DNA of 64,000 bases, from NCBI RefSeq assembly GCF_039535235.1, contig NZ_BAAAWU010000001.1, positions 1,612,001-1,676,000 on the forward strand, read 5' to 3'. This stretch comes from Streptomyces roseoviridis (lineage in GTDB: Bacteria; Actinomycetota; Actinomycetes; Streptomycetales; Streptomycetaceae). Each line of letters begins with the position of its first letter. The stretch's first letter is position 1. Position numbers and translations under genes: made by a program. This document shows positions 44,868 to 54,200 of this stretch, in pieces. The notes under the pieces are model-generated. The model was not told where the DNA came from. It saw only the letters and a program-made list of their open reading frames with translations, and searched no databases.

Positions 44868-45965
44868 CTACTTGATGCCCGCCGCCTCGCAGGCCGCCTT
44901 GTACTCGGCGGTGCAGATGTCGGCCGCCTTGTAGACGTTGTCGGCGATGATCGTGGAGGCGATGTTCTCCTTGGTCACGATCTGCGCGTCGTAGAGCTTG
45001 GCCGGGATGTCCTTGAACTCGCCGGTCAGGCTGGTGACCTTGGTGGTGACCAGGTCGTCGATCTTCTCGCCCTTGAGGAGGCGCACCGCGATCTCGGCGG
45101 TGGTCTCGGCCTCCGGCTTGATCTGCTTGTAGATGGTGAAGGCCTGGTCGCCCTTCAGGATGCGCTGGAGGCCCGCGAGTTCGGCGTCCTGGCCGCCGAC
45201 CGGGACCTTGACGCCCTGCTTGTTGAGGGCGGTGATGATGCCGCCGGCCATGCCGTCGTTGGCCGAGTACACGCCCTGGAAGCCGGTCTTGCCCAGGGAG
45301 TCGATGGCGGCACCCATCTTCTTGTTGGCCTCGTCCGGGGACCAGTCCGGGATGTCCTGCTCGTAGACGACCTTCTTGACGCCGCTGTCGAGGACGCTGT
45401 GGGCGCCCTTCTTGAACAGCGGGGCGTTGGGGTCGGTCGGCGAGCCGTTGATCATGACAACGTTGGCTTCCTTGGCCTTCGCGCCGAGGGCCTTCACCAG
45501 GGCCTCGCCCTGGAGGCGGCCGATCTTCTCGTTGTCGTAGGAGACGTAGGCGGAGATCGGACCCTCGGCCAGCCGGTCGTACGCGACGACCTTGACGCCC
45601 TTCTTCTCGGCCTGCTGGACCCAGGACTTGGTGGCCTTGTAGTCGACCGAGTCCAGGATGATGACCTTGACGCCCTGGGTGACGAGCGCGTCGAACTGCT
45701 TCTTCTGGGTCTCGGTGTCCTGAGCGGCGTTGTTGTACTTGACCTCGCAGTCCGAGCAGAGGGCCTTGATCTTCGCCTCGATGATCGGACGGTCGAAGGT
45801 CTCGTAACGGGTCGTCTTGTTCTCCGGCAGCAGCAGACCGATGGTCTTGCCGTCGCCACCCGCATCGCCGGAGCCGTTGTCGCCGGCCTGGCCACAGGCG
45901 GCGAGGGAGAGGGCCATGGAAACCGCGGCCGTGCCTATGACGACGCGACGCGTCACTGCGTTCAT
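44868..45965 (-). CDS. xylF: Sugar-binding lipoprotein, XylF type
   Basis: The ATG with GGGAGG 9 bp upstream gives 365 residues; the open frame to 46022 lacks support. The N-terminal signal ends in the lipobox LSLAAC (about residue 24). The mature part is a periplasmic-binding type I fold. Xylose-binder signatures are LLLPENKTTRYETFDRPIIE, VVAYDRLAEGPISAYVSYDN followed by EKIGRLQG, and GVYSANDGMAGGIITAL with VGGQDAELAGLQRI. It captures the sugar outside the membrane and passes it to XylGH. It is first in the operon; the 122-bp region before it holds candidate regulatory sites. Confidence 0.9.
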   Translation of the reverse strand: MNAVTRRVVIGTAAVSMALSLAACGQAGDNGSGDAGGDGKTIGLLLPENKTTRYETFDRPIIEAKIKALCSDCEVKYNNAAQDTETQKKQFDALVTQGVKVIILDSVDYKATKSWVQQAEKKGVKVVAYDRLAEGPISAYVSYDNEKIGRLQGEALVKALGAKAKEANVVMINGSPTDPNAPLFKKGAHSVLDSGVKKVVYEQDIPDWSPDEANKKMGAAIDSLGKTGFQGVYSANDGMAGGIITALNKQGVKVPVGGQDAELAGLQRILKGDQAFTIYKQIKPEAETTAEIAVRLLKGEKIDDLVTTKVTSLTGEFKDIPAKLYDAQIVTKENIASTIIADNVYKAADICTAEYKAACEAAGIK

Positions 45966-46034
45966 GTGGGGTTGCCTCCCTGACGAGGCCGCGACATTGC
46001 GGCCGAGGTGGCTGGAAGTCAACTCGGCCGCAGG

Positions 46035-46058
46035 GTCGACGTCAAGGAGTAAATCCTT
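46035..46058 (-). promoter_or_regulatory. Candidate regulatory sites upstream of xylF
   Basis: Two overlapping signals occur. GTCGACGTCAAG (46035-46046) differs by one base from GTCGTCGTCAAG in front of rok7B7. AAGGA-N5-TCCTT (46044-46058) is an inverted repeat in a locally AT-rich stretch. They are about 70-93 bp before the xylF start. Rok7B7 is the obvious candidate binder, unproven. Confidence 0.4.
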
Positions 46059-46087
46059 AACGAGATGACAACGGTGCCATCCGTTAT

Positions 46088-47308
46088 CTAAGTGAAGGCA
46101 GGAGTCCTCGTCCCGGCAGCACTCGACAGCGTGCCGGCAGACCCCTGCAACAGCGACGAATCACCCATCTCGCTCAGGACGAGGGCGAGCGCGCCGAGCA
46201 CCTCCGCACGGCCGCCCAGGGCGCCCGGGGCAAGGGACAGCTGCCGGGCGGCGCTGGGGATGGCGTAGCGCGACACGGAGTCCCTGATGGGCGCCAGGAC
46301 CAGCTCCCCCGCCTCGGCGAGGTCGCCGCCGAGGACCACCCGGCTCGGGTTCAGGAGATTGCAGAGGTTGGCGACGCCGCTGCCGATGTGGCGGCCCACG
46401 TCGGCGACCACCCGGCGGCAGCCGGGGTCGCCCTCCCGGGCCAGCTGGACCACCCGCTCCATGGTCAGGTCCGGGCCGTGGCTGGACTGGAGCAGCGGCA
46501 GCACGTAGCGGGCGGCCGTGAAGGTCTCCAGGCAGCCCCGGTTGCCGCAGCGGCAGACCGGTCCCGACTCGTCCAGGGTGATGTGGCCGATCTCGCCGGC
46601 GGTGCCGCCGGGCCCCCGGTAGACCCGGCCGTCGATCACGAGGCCGGCGCCGACACCGCTGGCGACCTTGATGTACGCGAGGTCCTTGACGCCCCGGCCG
46701 CTGCCCCAGACCAGCTCGCCGAGGGCGCCGAGGTTGGCGTCGTTGTCCACGTGCACGGGGACGCCCAGGCGGCCCGAGAGCTCGTCGGCGGGGTTGATCC
46801 CGCTCCAGCCCGGCAGGATCGAGGTGGAGCCCAGGGTGCCCGAGGAGACGTCGATCGGGCCGGGCACGCCGAGGCCGACCCCGACCACCTTGTCCCGGCC
46901 GATGCCGGTGGCCGCGATCAGGCGGCTGACCAGCTGTTCCGCCCGGTCGAAGCCCTCCGCGGCGGAGGCGTCCACATCCAGCGGCTCGGCCTCCTCGGCG
47001 AGCACCTGGTGGGCCAGGTTGCCCACCGCGACCCGCAGGTGCGTATGGCCGAAGTCGACGCCGATGACGATGCCGGCGTCACCGCTGAGCGAGACGCTGC
47101 GGGCCCGGCGGCCCCCCGCGGAGGTCGGGGTGACCTCGACGGTGCCGCCGTCCTTCAGTTCTCGCACGATGTTGGAGACCGTGGCGGCGGACAGGCCCGT
47201 CGCGCGGGCGATCTCCGCCTGGGTGAGCGATCCGGCCATCCGTACCGCACGGACGACCCGCTCCAGATTGGCCCGGTGCAGCGAGGACTGCGACCCCGGA
47301 GTCTCCAT
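46088..47308 (-). CDS. rok7B7: ROK-family transcriptional regulator Rok7B7
   Basis: The 406-residue product has an N-terminal winged helix-turn-helix (about 15-75: LTQAEIARATGLSAATVSNI) and a ROK sugar-kinase-like domain. The latter has GVDFGHTHLRVAVG (phosphate-1-like motif), VGVGLGVPGPID, GGTAGEIGHITLD and the zinc motif CRCGNRGCLET. A regulator of this type between xylFGH and ngcEFG is, in S. coelicolor, Rok7B7 (SCO6008), which affects xylose uptake, carbon control and antibiotic production; the name is transferred by domain and gene order. It is followed on the same strand by xylF after 122 bp and preceded by ngcG, separated by a strong terminator. Confidence 0.88.
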   Translation of the reverse strand: METPGSQSSLHRANLERVVRAVRMAGSLTQAEIARATGLSAATVSNIVRELKDGGTVEVTPTSAGGRRARSVSLSGDAGIVIGVDFGHTHLRVAVGNLAHQVLAEEAEPLDVDASAAEGFDRAEQLVSRLIAATGIGRDKVVGVGLGVPGPIDVSSGTLGSTSILPGWSGINPADELSGRLGVPVHVDNDANLGALGELVWGSGRGVKDLAYIKVASGVGAGLVIDGRVYRGPGGTAGEIGHITLDESGPVCRCGNRGCLETFTAARYVLPLLQSSHGPDLTMERVVQLAREGDPGCRRVVADVGRHIGSGVANLCNLLNPSRVVLGGDLAEAGELVLAPIRDSVSRYAIPSAARQLSLAPGALGGRAEVLGALALVLSEMGDSSLLQGSAGTLSSAAGTRTPAFT

Positions 47309-47368
47309 TGACTCTCTCCACCCTACGACGTGTACAAGTTATGAACTCCAAGCTCCTTCGTGGGGCTT

Positions 47369-47380
47369 GTCGTCGTCAAG
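47369..47380 (-). promoter_or_regulatory. Candidate operator upstream of rok7B7
   Basis: GTCGTCGTCAAG matches the xylF upstream 12-mer at 11 of 12 positions. It is also part of a 15-bp inverted repeat CTTG-N7-CAAG (47366-47380), about 60 bp before the rok7B7 start, consistent with autoregulation. Confidence 0.4.
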
Positions 47381-47406
47381 TCCTCGACGGTAGTGGAATC
47401 TGGAAC

Positions 47407-47448
47407 CAAAAGGTCCGGCCCCGGAGAGCGAGTCTCCGGGGCCGGACC
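47407..47448 (-). terminator. Strong terminator after the ngcEFG operon
   Basis: The 16-bp arms GGTCCGGCCCCGGAGA and TCTCCGGGGCCGGACC form a perfect stem with a 5-nt loop. In the minus-strand transcript it is followed by TTTTGGTTCC. It lies 27 bp after the ngcG stop. Confidence 0.9.
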
Positions 47449-47475
47449 CCTGGGGCCGCGCGGCGGTGCGGACCG

Positions 47476-48423
47476 TTACTTGAGCGTGGCCGAAGTGAGA
47501 CCTGCCTGGACCTGCCTCTGGAAGGAGAGGTAGACCACCAGCATCGGGATCATGGCGATGGTCACACCGGCGAAGAGGACCGGCAGGTCCGTCGCGTACC
47601 CCTGCTGCTGTTCGAGCTGGATCAGGCCCTGCGTGAGCACGTACCGCTCGGGGTCGTCGCCGCTCTGCGGCTGCATGAGCACGGTCGGCAGGATGAACTG
47701 GTTCCACTGCCCCAGCGTGTTGAAGATCCCGACGCTGAGCAGGCCCGGCTTGGCCATCGGCAGCATCACCTGGAAGAAGGCCCGGGTGTGCGAGGCGCCG
47801 TCCAGGATCGCCGCCTCGAAGACGGCCGTCGGCAGCGTCCTGAAGAAGGAGTGCATGAAGAAGACGGTGAACGGCATCGAGTAGGCGACGTACACCAGGA
47901 TCAGGCCCTGGTAGGTGTTGAGCATCCCGAGCATCTTCACCATGAAGAAGAGCGGGACCAGGGCGAGGAAGACCGGGAACATCGCGCCGGCGACGAAGAA
48001 GTAGTAGAGGAGCCGGTTGCCCCAGAACTGGTAGCGCGCGAGCACGTACGCGGCCATGGAGCCGAAGAGCATGGTCAGCGGCACCGAGAACACCAGCACG
48101 ATCACGGTGTTCACGAAGTAGTCGCCGATGCCCTTCTCCCAGGCGCGGGCGAAGACGTCGAGGGACCAGTTCGACGGCCAGCCGAAGGCCGACCCGGCGA
48201 TCTGGGAGTCGGTCTTGAAGGCGCTGAGCACCAGCCACAGCAGCGGCAGCACGATCAGCAGGGCCCACACGGCGAGGAAGCCGTGCGAGAAGACGTTCAG
48301 GACGACGCCCTCGCGGGCCGGGCCGGGGACCGGGGTGCTCCCCTTGCGGACGGCCCGCTGACGGGGCACGGAGCCGCCGCCCGAGGCCGGGCTCGCGTCG
48401 GACTTCTGGATGGGTGCAGTCAT
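47476..48423 (-). CDS. ngcG: Carbohydrate ABC transporter permease, NgcG type
   Basis: The 315-residue product is a MalG-like permease with six membrane helices after a 40-residue Pro/Ser-rich cytoplasmic N-terminus. The EAA coupling loop is EAAILDGASHTRAFFQVMLP followed by MAKPG (about 220-245). The first periplasmic part, WLVLSAFKTDSQIAGSAFGW, is also characteristic. No ATPase gene is in the operon, as in other Streptomyces sugar importers that share the MsiK ATPase. With NgcF it forms the channel for an aminosugar importer. It is last in the operon, followed by a strong terminator. The ngc name rests on order and on the Rok7B7 neighbour. Confidence 0.85.
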   Translation of the reverse strand: MTAPIQKSDASPASGGGSVPRQRAVRKGSTPVPGPAREGVVLNVFSHGFLAVWALLIVLPLLWLVLSAFKTDSQIAGSAFGWPSNWSLDVFARAWEKGIGDYFVNTVIVLVFSVPLTMLFGSMAAYVLARYQFWGNRLLYYFFVAGAMFPVFLALVPLFFMVKMLGMLNTYQGLILVYVAYSMPFTVFFMHSFFRTLPTAVFEAAILDGASHTRAFFQVMLPMAKPGLLSVGIFNTLGQWNQFILPTVLMQPQSGDDPERYVLTQGLIQLEQQQGYATDLPVLFAGVTIAMIPMLVVYLSFQRQVQAGLTSATLK

Positions 48424-48438
48424 CGTTACGTCTCCCGC

Positions 48439-49368
48439 TCAGAACTCGAGGCGCTCGCGGCGGGTGGCGCGCAGCGTGACCACGGACACGATCAGGGTGA
48501 GGAGCAGCATGACCACGCCCATGGCGCAGGCGTAGCCGCTCCTGCCGAAGTAGAGGAAGTTGCGCATCATGACCGTCGACATGACCTCGCTGTGGTGGTC
48601 CGGTCCACCGCCGTAGTCGCCGGAGGTCATGGTGGACACCAGCACGAACATGTCCATCGCCACGATGCCGAGGTACACCCAGGCGGTCTGCACCGAGTCC
48701 CACAGCAGCGGCAGGGTGATGCGGAAGAAGGACTGGGCGCGCCCGGCGCCGTCGATCAGGGCGGCCTCGTAGATGTCCCGCGGGATGGACTGCATGGCGG
48801 CGGAGAACAGCACCAGGTAGAAGCCGACGCCGTGCCAGACGACGACCGCCATGAGGGCCCACAGGACGAAGTCGGGCTCGTTGAGCCACTCGATGGGCCG
48901 GTCGGCCTCGATGAGGCCGAGCTTGAGGAGGAGGCCGTTGAGCATGCCGCCGGTGTCGCTGCGGTACACGGCGCCGAAGAGGACGGCGAGGATCGCGAGG
49001 GAGAGCACCTGCGGGAAGAAGTAGACGACCTTGTAGAACTTGGAGCCGGTGACGCCGGAGACGCCGCCGGCCCGGCCGCCGCCGCCCGCGTTCACCATGA
49101 AGGCGAGGAAGAGGGCGAGCAGAATGGTGATCACCGGGATGAACACCAGGAACAGGATGTTGTGCCAGACCGCTCCGAGGAAGACGTCGTCCTCCAGGAG
49201 TGCGACGTAATTGTCGAGACCGACGAAGGAGAAGGTCTGCGACTGTCCCTTCCAGTCGGTCAGCGAGTAGCCGAACGTCTGGACGTACGGCCAGATGACG
49301 AAGACCAGATAGAGGGCCACGGGTATGAAGAGGAATCCCGTGACGAACGTGTACTGCCCTTTGCGCAT
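48439..49368 (-). CDS. ngcF: Carbohydrate ABC transporter permease, NgcF type
   Basis: The 309-residue product is a MalF-like permease with six predicted helices, starting MRKGQYTFVTGFLFIPVALY. The EAA loop is YEAALIDGAGRAQSFFRITL followed by PLLWDS (about 195-220). A Gly-rich cytoplasmic loop, NAGGGGRAGGVSG, is an odd low-complexity insertion around residue 92. The gene ends 15 bp before ngcG starts and begins 67 bp after ngcE. In S. olivaceoviridis NgcEFG imports N-acetylglucosamine and chitobiose; the same substrates are likely here but not proven. Confidence 0.85.
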   Translation of the reverse strand: MRKGQYTFVTGFLFIPVALYLVFVIWPYVQTFGYSLTDWKGQSQTFSFVGLDNYVALLEDDVFLGAVWHNILFLVFIPVITILLALFLAFMVNAGGGGRAGGVSGVTGSKFYKVVYFFPQVLSLAILAVLFGAVYRSDTGGMLNGLLLKLGLIEADRPIEWLNEPDFVLWALMAVVVWHGVGFYLVLFSAAMQSIPRDIYEAALIDGAGRAQSFFRITLPLLWDSVQTAWVYLGIVAMDMFVLVSTMTSGDYGGGPDHHSEVMSTVMMRNFLYFGRSGYACAMGVVMLLLTLIVSVVTLRATRRERLEF

Positions 49369-49435
49369 GGCGTTCCTGTCCCTGATGTTCCCGGCGGCGG
49401 TGTTCCCGGCGTGAGGCGCGGGATCGGTCCGCGAA

Positions 49436-50875
49436 TCAGTCGCGGCGGTTCTTCTTGGACGCCGGGTCCTTGGCGGCCTTGTCGACGGCGGCCTGGGCCC
49501 GCTTCAGCCATTCCGCGGGCTGGATGCGCTTGGCCATGAGCTCGTTGGAGGCGTTCTGGAGCTCGGTGTCCATCTCGCTGTACCACTCGGTGTACAGGTA
49601 GCGGAACGTGTTCGGGCCGGCCTTCTTGGACGCCTCGACGGTGGACTGGGTGCCGGGGCGCAGCTTGACGCTCGGGTCCACGCCGTCGGCGAGGATCGTG
49701 AGGGAGTTGGCCTCCTTGGCGAAGAGCGTCGACCACTCCTTGGAGAGCATCATCCGCATGAATTCCTTGGCCTCGGCGAGGTTCTTGGCCTTGGAGGGGA
49801 TGATGAAGGGCTCACCGGAGCCGGCGCGGATCGCCTCGTAGGGCATCTTGCTGCCGGGCAGCAGCGGCATCGGCATGAACCGCATGTCGAAGTCGGCCGG
49901 AGTCTGCTTGATCTGCTCGTTCTCCAGCCAGGAACCACAGGTGATGAACGCGGCCTTGTACTGGTTCCAGCGGGTCTGGGACTCGGTGTGCTCCAGGCCG
50001 TTGGTGCCGGGCATGAGGTAGCCCTTCTCGACCACCTCGTAGATCGCCTCGACGGCCTGCTTGGCGGCGTCGGAGCCGACGAAGGCCCTGGGGTCGAGGT
50101 TGTCGATCGCCTTCATGGCCTCCAGGCCGCCGGTCTTGGCGATCAGGTCCATGATGGCGACGTTGATGTAGTACGGGTACTTGCCCTGGTGGGCCAGGCC
50201 GCCGATGCCCTGGGCGGTGGCCTCCTTGCAGATCGCGAGGAACTCGTCCCAGGTCTTCGGCTCCGTCCAGCCCTTCTCCTTGAAGAGCTTGCCGGAGTAC
50301 CACAGGCCCCACACCGTGTAGATGTAGTTGAGGGCGACGACCTTGCCCTCCTGGAGGCCCGGGTCGAGGGTGCCGGGGATGAGGGTGTCGCGGACCTTCT
50401 TGCTCGGGTCGTCGACGGACGGCGCGTCGAGGACCTCGGCGAGGTCGAGCAGCTGGTCGTTCTTGTACAGGACGTCGATCTTGATCTTCTGGGCGCCGGA
50501 GTTGTCGACGATGTCCGGCGGGTTGCCGGCGTTGAAGCGCGGCTGGAGCTTTCCGGTGATCTCCTGGGTGCCGGTGTGGGTGGCGGTGACGCCCCACTTC
50601 TTGTTGAAGCTGGCCTCCCACGCCTTGGCGTACTCGTCGCCGTATCCGCCCTTGAAGACGACGACGTCGATCTTGCCGCCCTTGGCCACGCCGAACGGAT
50701 TGTCCTTGGTCTTCTCGCCCTTGGGCGCGTCGTTTCCGCCGCTGTCGCCACCACTGGAGGCGCACGCGGACAGGAAACTCATGGTGGGCACCGAGATCAG
50801 ACCGAGTGCGGCGGAACGCTTGATCAGGTCGCGACGGCCGAGACCGTCGTTCTTCGGGGCGGAGGTGGATCCCAT
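49436..50875 (-). CDS. ngcE: Solute-binding lipoprotein, NgcE type
   Basis: The ATG at 50875 is preferred over TTG at 50881 because GAGGA lies 7 bp before it. The 479-residue product begins with a Tat-like signal (GLGRRDLIKRSAALGL) ending in the lipobox FLSAC at about residue 37, so it is an exported lipoprotein. The rest is a large cluster-B type sugar-binding protein with GKLQPRFNAGNPPDIVDNSG, WYSGKLFKEKGWTEPKTWDE and SGEPFIIPSKAKNLAEAKEF. It feeds the NgcFG channel. A 13/16 match to the DasR operator about 155 bp upstream suggests control by aminosugar signalling. Confidence 0.87.
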   Translation of the reverse strand: MGSTSAPKNDGLGRRDLIKRSAALGLISVPTMSFLSACASSGGDSGGNDAPKGEKTKDNPFGVAKGGKIDVVVFKGGYGDEYAKAWEASFNKKWGVTATHTGTQEITGKLQPRFNAGNPPDIVDNSGAQKIKIDVLYKNDQLLDLAEVLDAPSVDDPSKKVRDTLIPGTLDPGLQEGKVVALNYIYTVWGLWYSGKLFKEKGWTEPKTWDEFLAICKEATAQGIGGLAHQGKYPYYINVAIMDLIAKTGGLEAMKAIDNLDPRAFVGSDAAKQAVEAIYEVVEKGYLMPGTNGLEHTESQTRWNQYKAAFITCGSWLENEQIKQTPADFDMRFMPMPLLPGSKMPYEAIRAGSGEPFIIPSKAKNLAEAKEFMRMMLSKEWSTLFAKEANSLTILADGVDPSVKLRPGTQSTVEASKKAGPNTFRYLYTEWYSEMDTELQNASNELMAKRIQPAEWLKRAQAAVDKAAKDPASKKNRRD

Positions 50876-51027
50876 GCTCAAGTCCTCGCCTTCATTCAGG
50901 ACTCAGGCGGTGTACCGGTCACCCGTACTTCACTCGCCCAAGGCGAAGGGCCCCGCCACCGCGGTCAATTGCTGGGTCGTGCAGGCGTCGGGCCGTCGTG
51001 TGCAGTGATACGACGGGTCGGACGCCG

Positions 51028-51043
51028 ACAGGTATAGTCCACT
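51028..51043. promoter_or_regulatory. DasR-responsive element (dre)-like site upstream of ngcEFG
   Basis: ACAGGTATAGTCCACT matches the dre consensus ACTGGTCTAGACCACT at 13 of 16 positions, with both outer halves kept. DasR is the GntR repressor released by glucosamine-6-phosphate that controls chitin and GlcNAc genes in Streptomyces. The site is about 155 bp from the ngcE start. Confidence 0.5.
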
Positions 51044-51213
51044 TCCCTTCACGGGAGCAAGATCGAAACCAGCTTTCCCGGGCAGTCTTCTCCGAGTTGA
51101 GACCTGCGGGACGACCGAGCCGTTTCTGCCCCGTTTCCTCCCCCGAATTCTCGTCAACACCCTTGACACCAGCAGGTCGTCGCCCTTGTCCTTAGTTCTC
51201 GCGCCATCGGCTT

Positions 51214-51225
51214 GACAACGTTGTC
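51214..51225 (+). promoter_or_regulatory. LacI-type palindromic operator before the GH92 gene
   Basis: GACAACGTTGTC is a perfect 12-bp palindrome with the central CG typical of LacI-family sites, 30 bp before the start codon. It overlaps a TTGACA hexamer (51212-51217) that could be the -35. No LacI gene is in the window. Confidence 0.5.
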
Positions 51226-51255
51226 TGAAACGAGCGGCAGGAGCGACGACACGGC

Positions 51256-54200
51256 ATGCGGTCCCATCTCAGAGTGGTCTCGCTGGCGGCCTCGGCGGCC
51301 ATGGTCCTGAGCCTCACCCCCTCGGTGGCTCAGGCGCTTCCGGGTCAACCGGACAATTCCGAACGGGAGTTCACCACCTCCTTCGAAGCGGGCGAAACAC
51401 AGCCCACCTGGCGGAACACCGTCGACACCGGCCCCGACGGACAGAAGCGGGCCTCCGGTGTCGACGGCGGCTACGTCACCGGCATCCCCGGCAATGTCAC
51501 CGACCGGGTCACCGCCGTGCGCGCCAGTGCCGAGCACGCCGGCGCCGGCGAGGTGAAGGAGAACCTGGTCGACCTCCAGGCGGGCACCAAGTGGCTCGCC
51601 TTTGAACCCACCGCCTGGCTGGAGTTCGACCTCGACGCCCCGGTGAGACTCGCGACCTACGCGCTGACCTCGGCCAACGACGCCGCCGAGCGCGACCCGC
51701 GCGACTGGACCCTCAAGGGCTCGGCGGACGGCAAGCAGTGGACGGTCCTCGACACCCGCGCGGGCGAGAGCTTCGCCAAGCGGTTCGAGACGAGGACCTT
51801 CGACGTTCCGGGCGCCTCCGGCGGCGGCGCGACCGCCTACGCCCACTACCGCCTGGAGATCACGAAGAACGCCGGCGCGGGCCTGACCCAGCTCGCCGAC
51901 GTTCAGTTCTCGAACGGGGACACCTCCCAGCCCGTCCCCGAGGAGATGCGCAGCCACGTCGACCGCGGCCCCAGCGGCTCCCCCACCGCCAAGGCCGGTG
52001 CGGGCTTCACCGGGAAGCGGGCGCTGCGCTACGCCGGCACCCACAAGGGAGCGGGCCGCGCCTACTCGTACAACAAGGTCTTCGACGTCGACACCCGCAT
52101 CGTCCGGAACACCGAGCTGTCGTACCTGATCCTCCCGTCGATGCCGGCGTCCGAGACGGACCTCAACTATCCCGCCACGAACGTATCCGTGGACCTCGCC
52201 TTCACCGACGGGACGTATCTGAGCGACCTGGGCGCCCACGACAGCCACGGCGGACGGCTCAGCCCGCAGGGCCAGGGGGCGGCCAAACGGCTCTACGTCA
52301 ACCAGTGGAACCGGGTCAGCGCCCGGATCGGCGAGGTGGCGAACGGCAAGACCGTGGACCGGATCCTGGTCGCGTACGACTCCCCCAAGGGGCCGGCGAA
52401 GTTCCAGGGCTGGATCGACGACCTCGCGATCGCCCCCAAGGCGCCCCGCGAGCCGTACGACCGGCTCTCCGACTACGCCTCCACGGTCCGCGGCACGAAC
52501 TCCTCCGGTTCCTTCTCGCGCGGCAACAACTTCCCCGCCACCGCCGTCCCGCACGGCTTCAACTTCTGGACGCCGGTGACCAACGCGGCGAGTCAGAGCT
52601 GGATCTACGAGTACGCGCGCGGCAACAACGCCGACAACCTGCCGACCCTGCAGGCGCTGTCCGCGAGCCACCAGCCCAGCCCCTGGATGGGCGACCGGCA
52701 GACCTTCCAGGTGATGCCCTCGGCGGCCGCCGGCACCCCGCCGGCCGACCGGGCGGCCCGCGCCCTGCCGTTCCGCCACGAGAACGAGACGGCGAGGCCG
52801 CACCACTACGGCGTCACCTTCGAGAACGGTCTGAAGGCCGAGATCGCGCCGGCCGACCACGCGGCCGCGATGCGCTTCACCTTCCCCGGCGACGACGCGA
52901 GCGTCGTCTTCGACAACGTCACCGACCAGGGCGGCCTCACCCTCGACCCGGAGAGCCGCTCCTTCACGGCCTACTCCGACGTGAAGAGCGGACTGTCCAC
53001 CGGAGCGGGCCGGATGTTCGTGTACGGCGTCTTCGACGCGCCGGTCACCGCCTCCGGCAAGCCCACGGCCCAGGGCGTGAAGGGACACTTCCGCTTCGAC
53101 GCGGGCGACGACCGCACGGTGAACCTGCGGATCGCCACCTCCCTCATCTCGGTCGAGCAGGCGAAGGCCAGCCTCGCCGACGAGATCCCCGAGGGCACCG
53201 GCTTCGAAACCGTGCGGGAGCGGGCCCAGGACGCCTGGGACGAGGTGCTCGGGCGGGTGACCGTCGAGGGCGCGACCCACGACCAGCTCGTCACCCTCTA
53301 CTCCAGCCTCTACCGGCTCTACCTCTACCCGAACTCCGGCTTCGAGAAGGCCGGTTCGACGTACCTGTACGCCAGCCCCTTCTCCGCCCCGGCCGGGCCG
53401 GACACTCCGACCCGTACCGGCGCGAGGATCGTCGAGGGCAAGGCGTACGTCAACAACGGCTTCTGGGACACCTACCGGACGACCTGGCCGGCCTACTCCT
53501 TCCTCACGCCCCAGAAGGCGGGCGAGCTCGTCGACGGCTTCGTGCAGCAGTACAAGGACGGCGGCTGGATCTCCCGCTGGTCCTCCCCCGGCTACGCGGA
53601 CCTGATGACCGGCACCTCCTCGGACGTGGCCTTCGCCGACGCGTACGTCAAGGGCGTCGACTTCGACGCGGAGGCGGCGTACGAGGCGGCGCTGAAGAAC
53701 GCGACGGTCGTGCCGCCGAGCCGGGGCGTGGGCCGCAAGGGCATGGACACCTCCCCCTTCACCGGCTACGCCTCGACCGCGACCCACGAGGGCCTGTCCT
53801 GGTCGCTCGAGGGCTACCTCAACGACTACGGCATCGCGCGGATGGGGCAGGCGCTCCACGAGAAGACCGGGAAGAAGCGGTACGCGGAGGAGTCGGCGTA
53901 CTTCCTGGAGCGGGCCCGGAACTACGTCTCGCTCTTCGACCCGGAGGCCGGATCGGGCGCCGGGCCGGGCAGCGGCTCGACCACCGGCTTCTTCCAGGGC
54001 CGGGACGCCAAGGGCGCGTGGCGCGTGCCCTCGCGGTCGTACGACCCGCGGATCTGGGGCCACGACTACACGGAGACCAACGGCTGGGGCTACGCCTTCA
54101 CCGCCCCGCAGGACTCCCGGGGCCTGGCCAACCTGTACGGCGGGCGCGCGGGCCTCGCGCGGAAGCTGGACGCGTACTTCTCCACGCCGGAGACGGCGAG

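Larger units (their letters stand above)
50876..51255. other. Divergent regulatory region, ngcE / GH92
   Basis: This 380-bp non-coding stretch holds a DasR-like site (51028-51043) on the ngcE side and a LacI-like palindrome (51214-51225) on the mannosidase side. Short open frames here lack ribosome sites. Nothing else was recognised. Confidence 0.65.
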
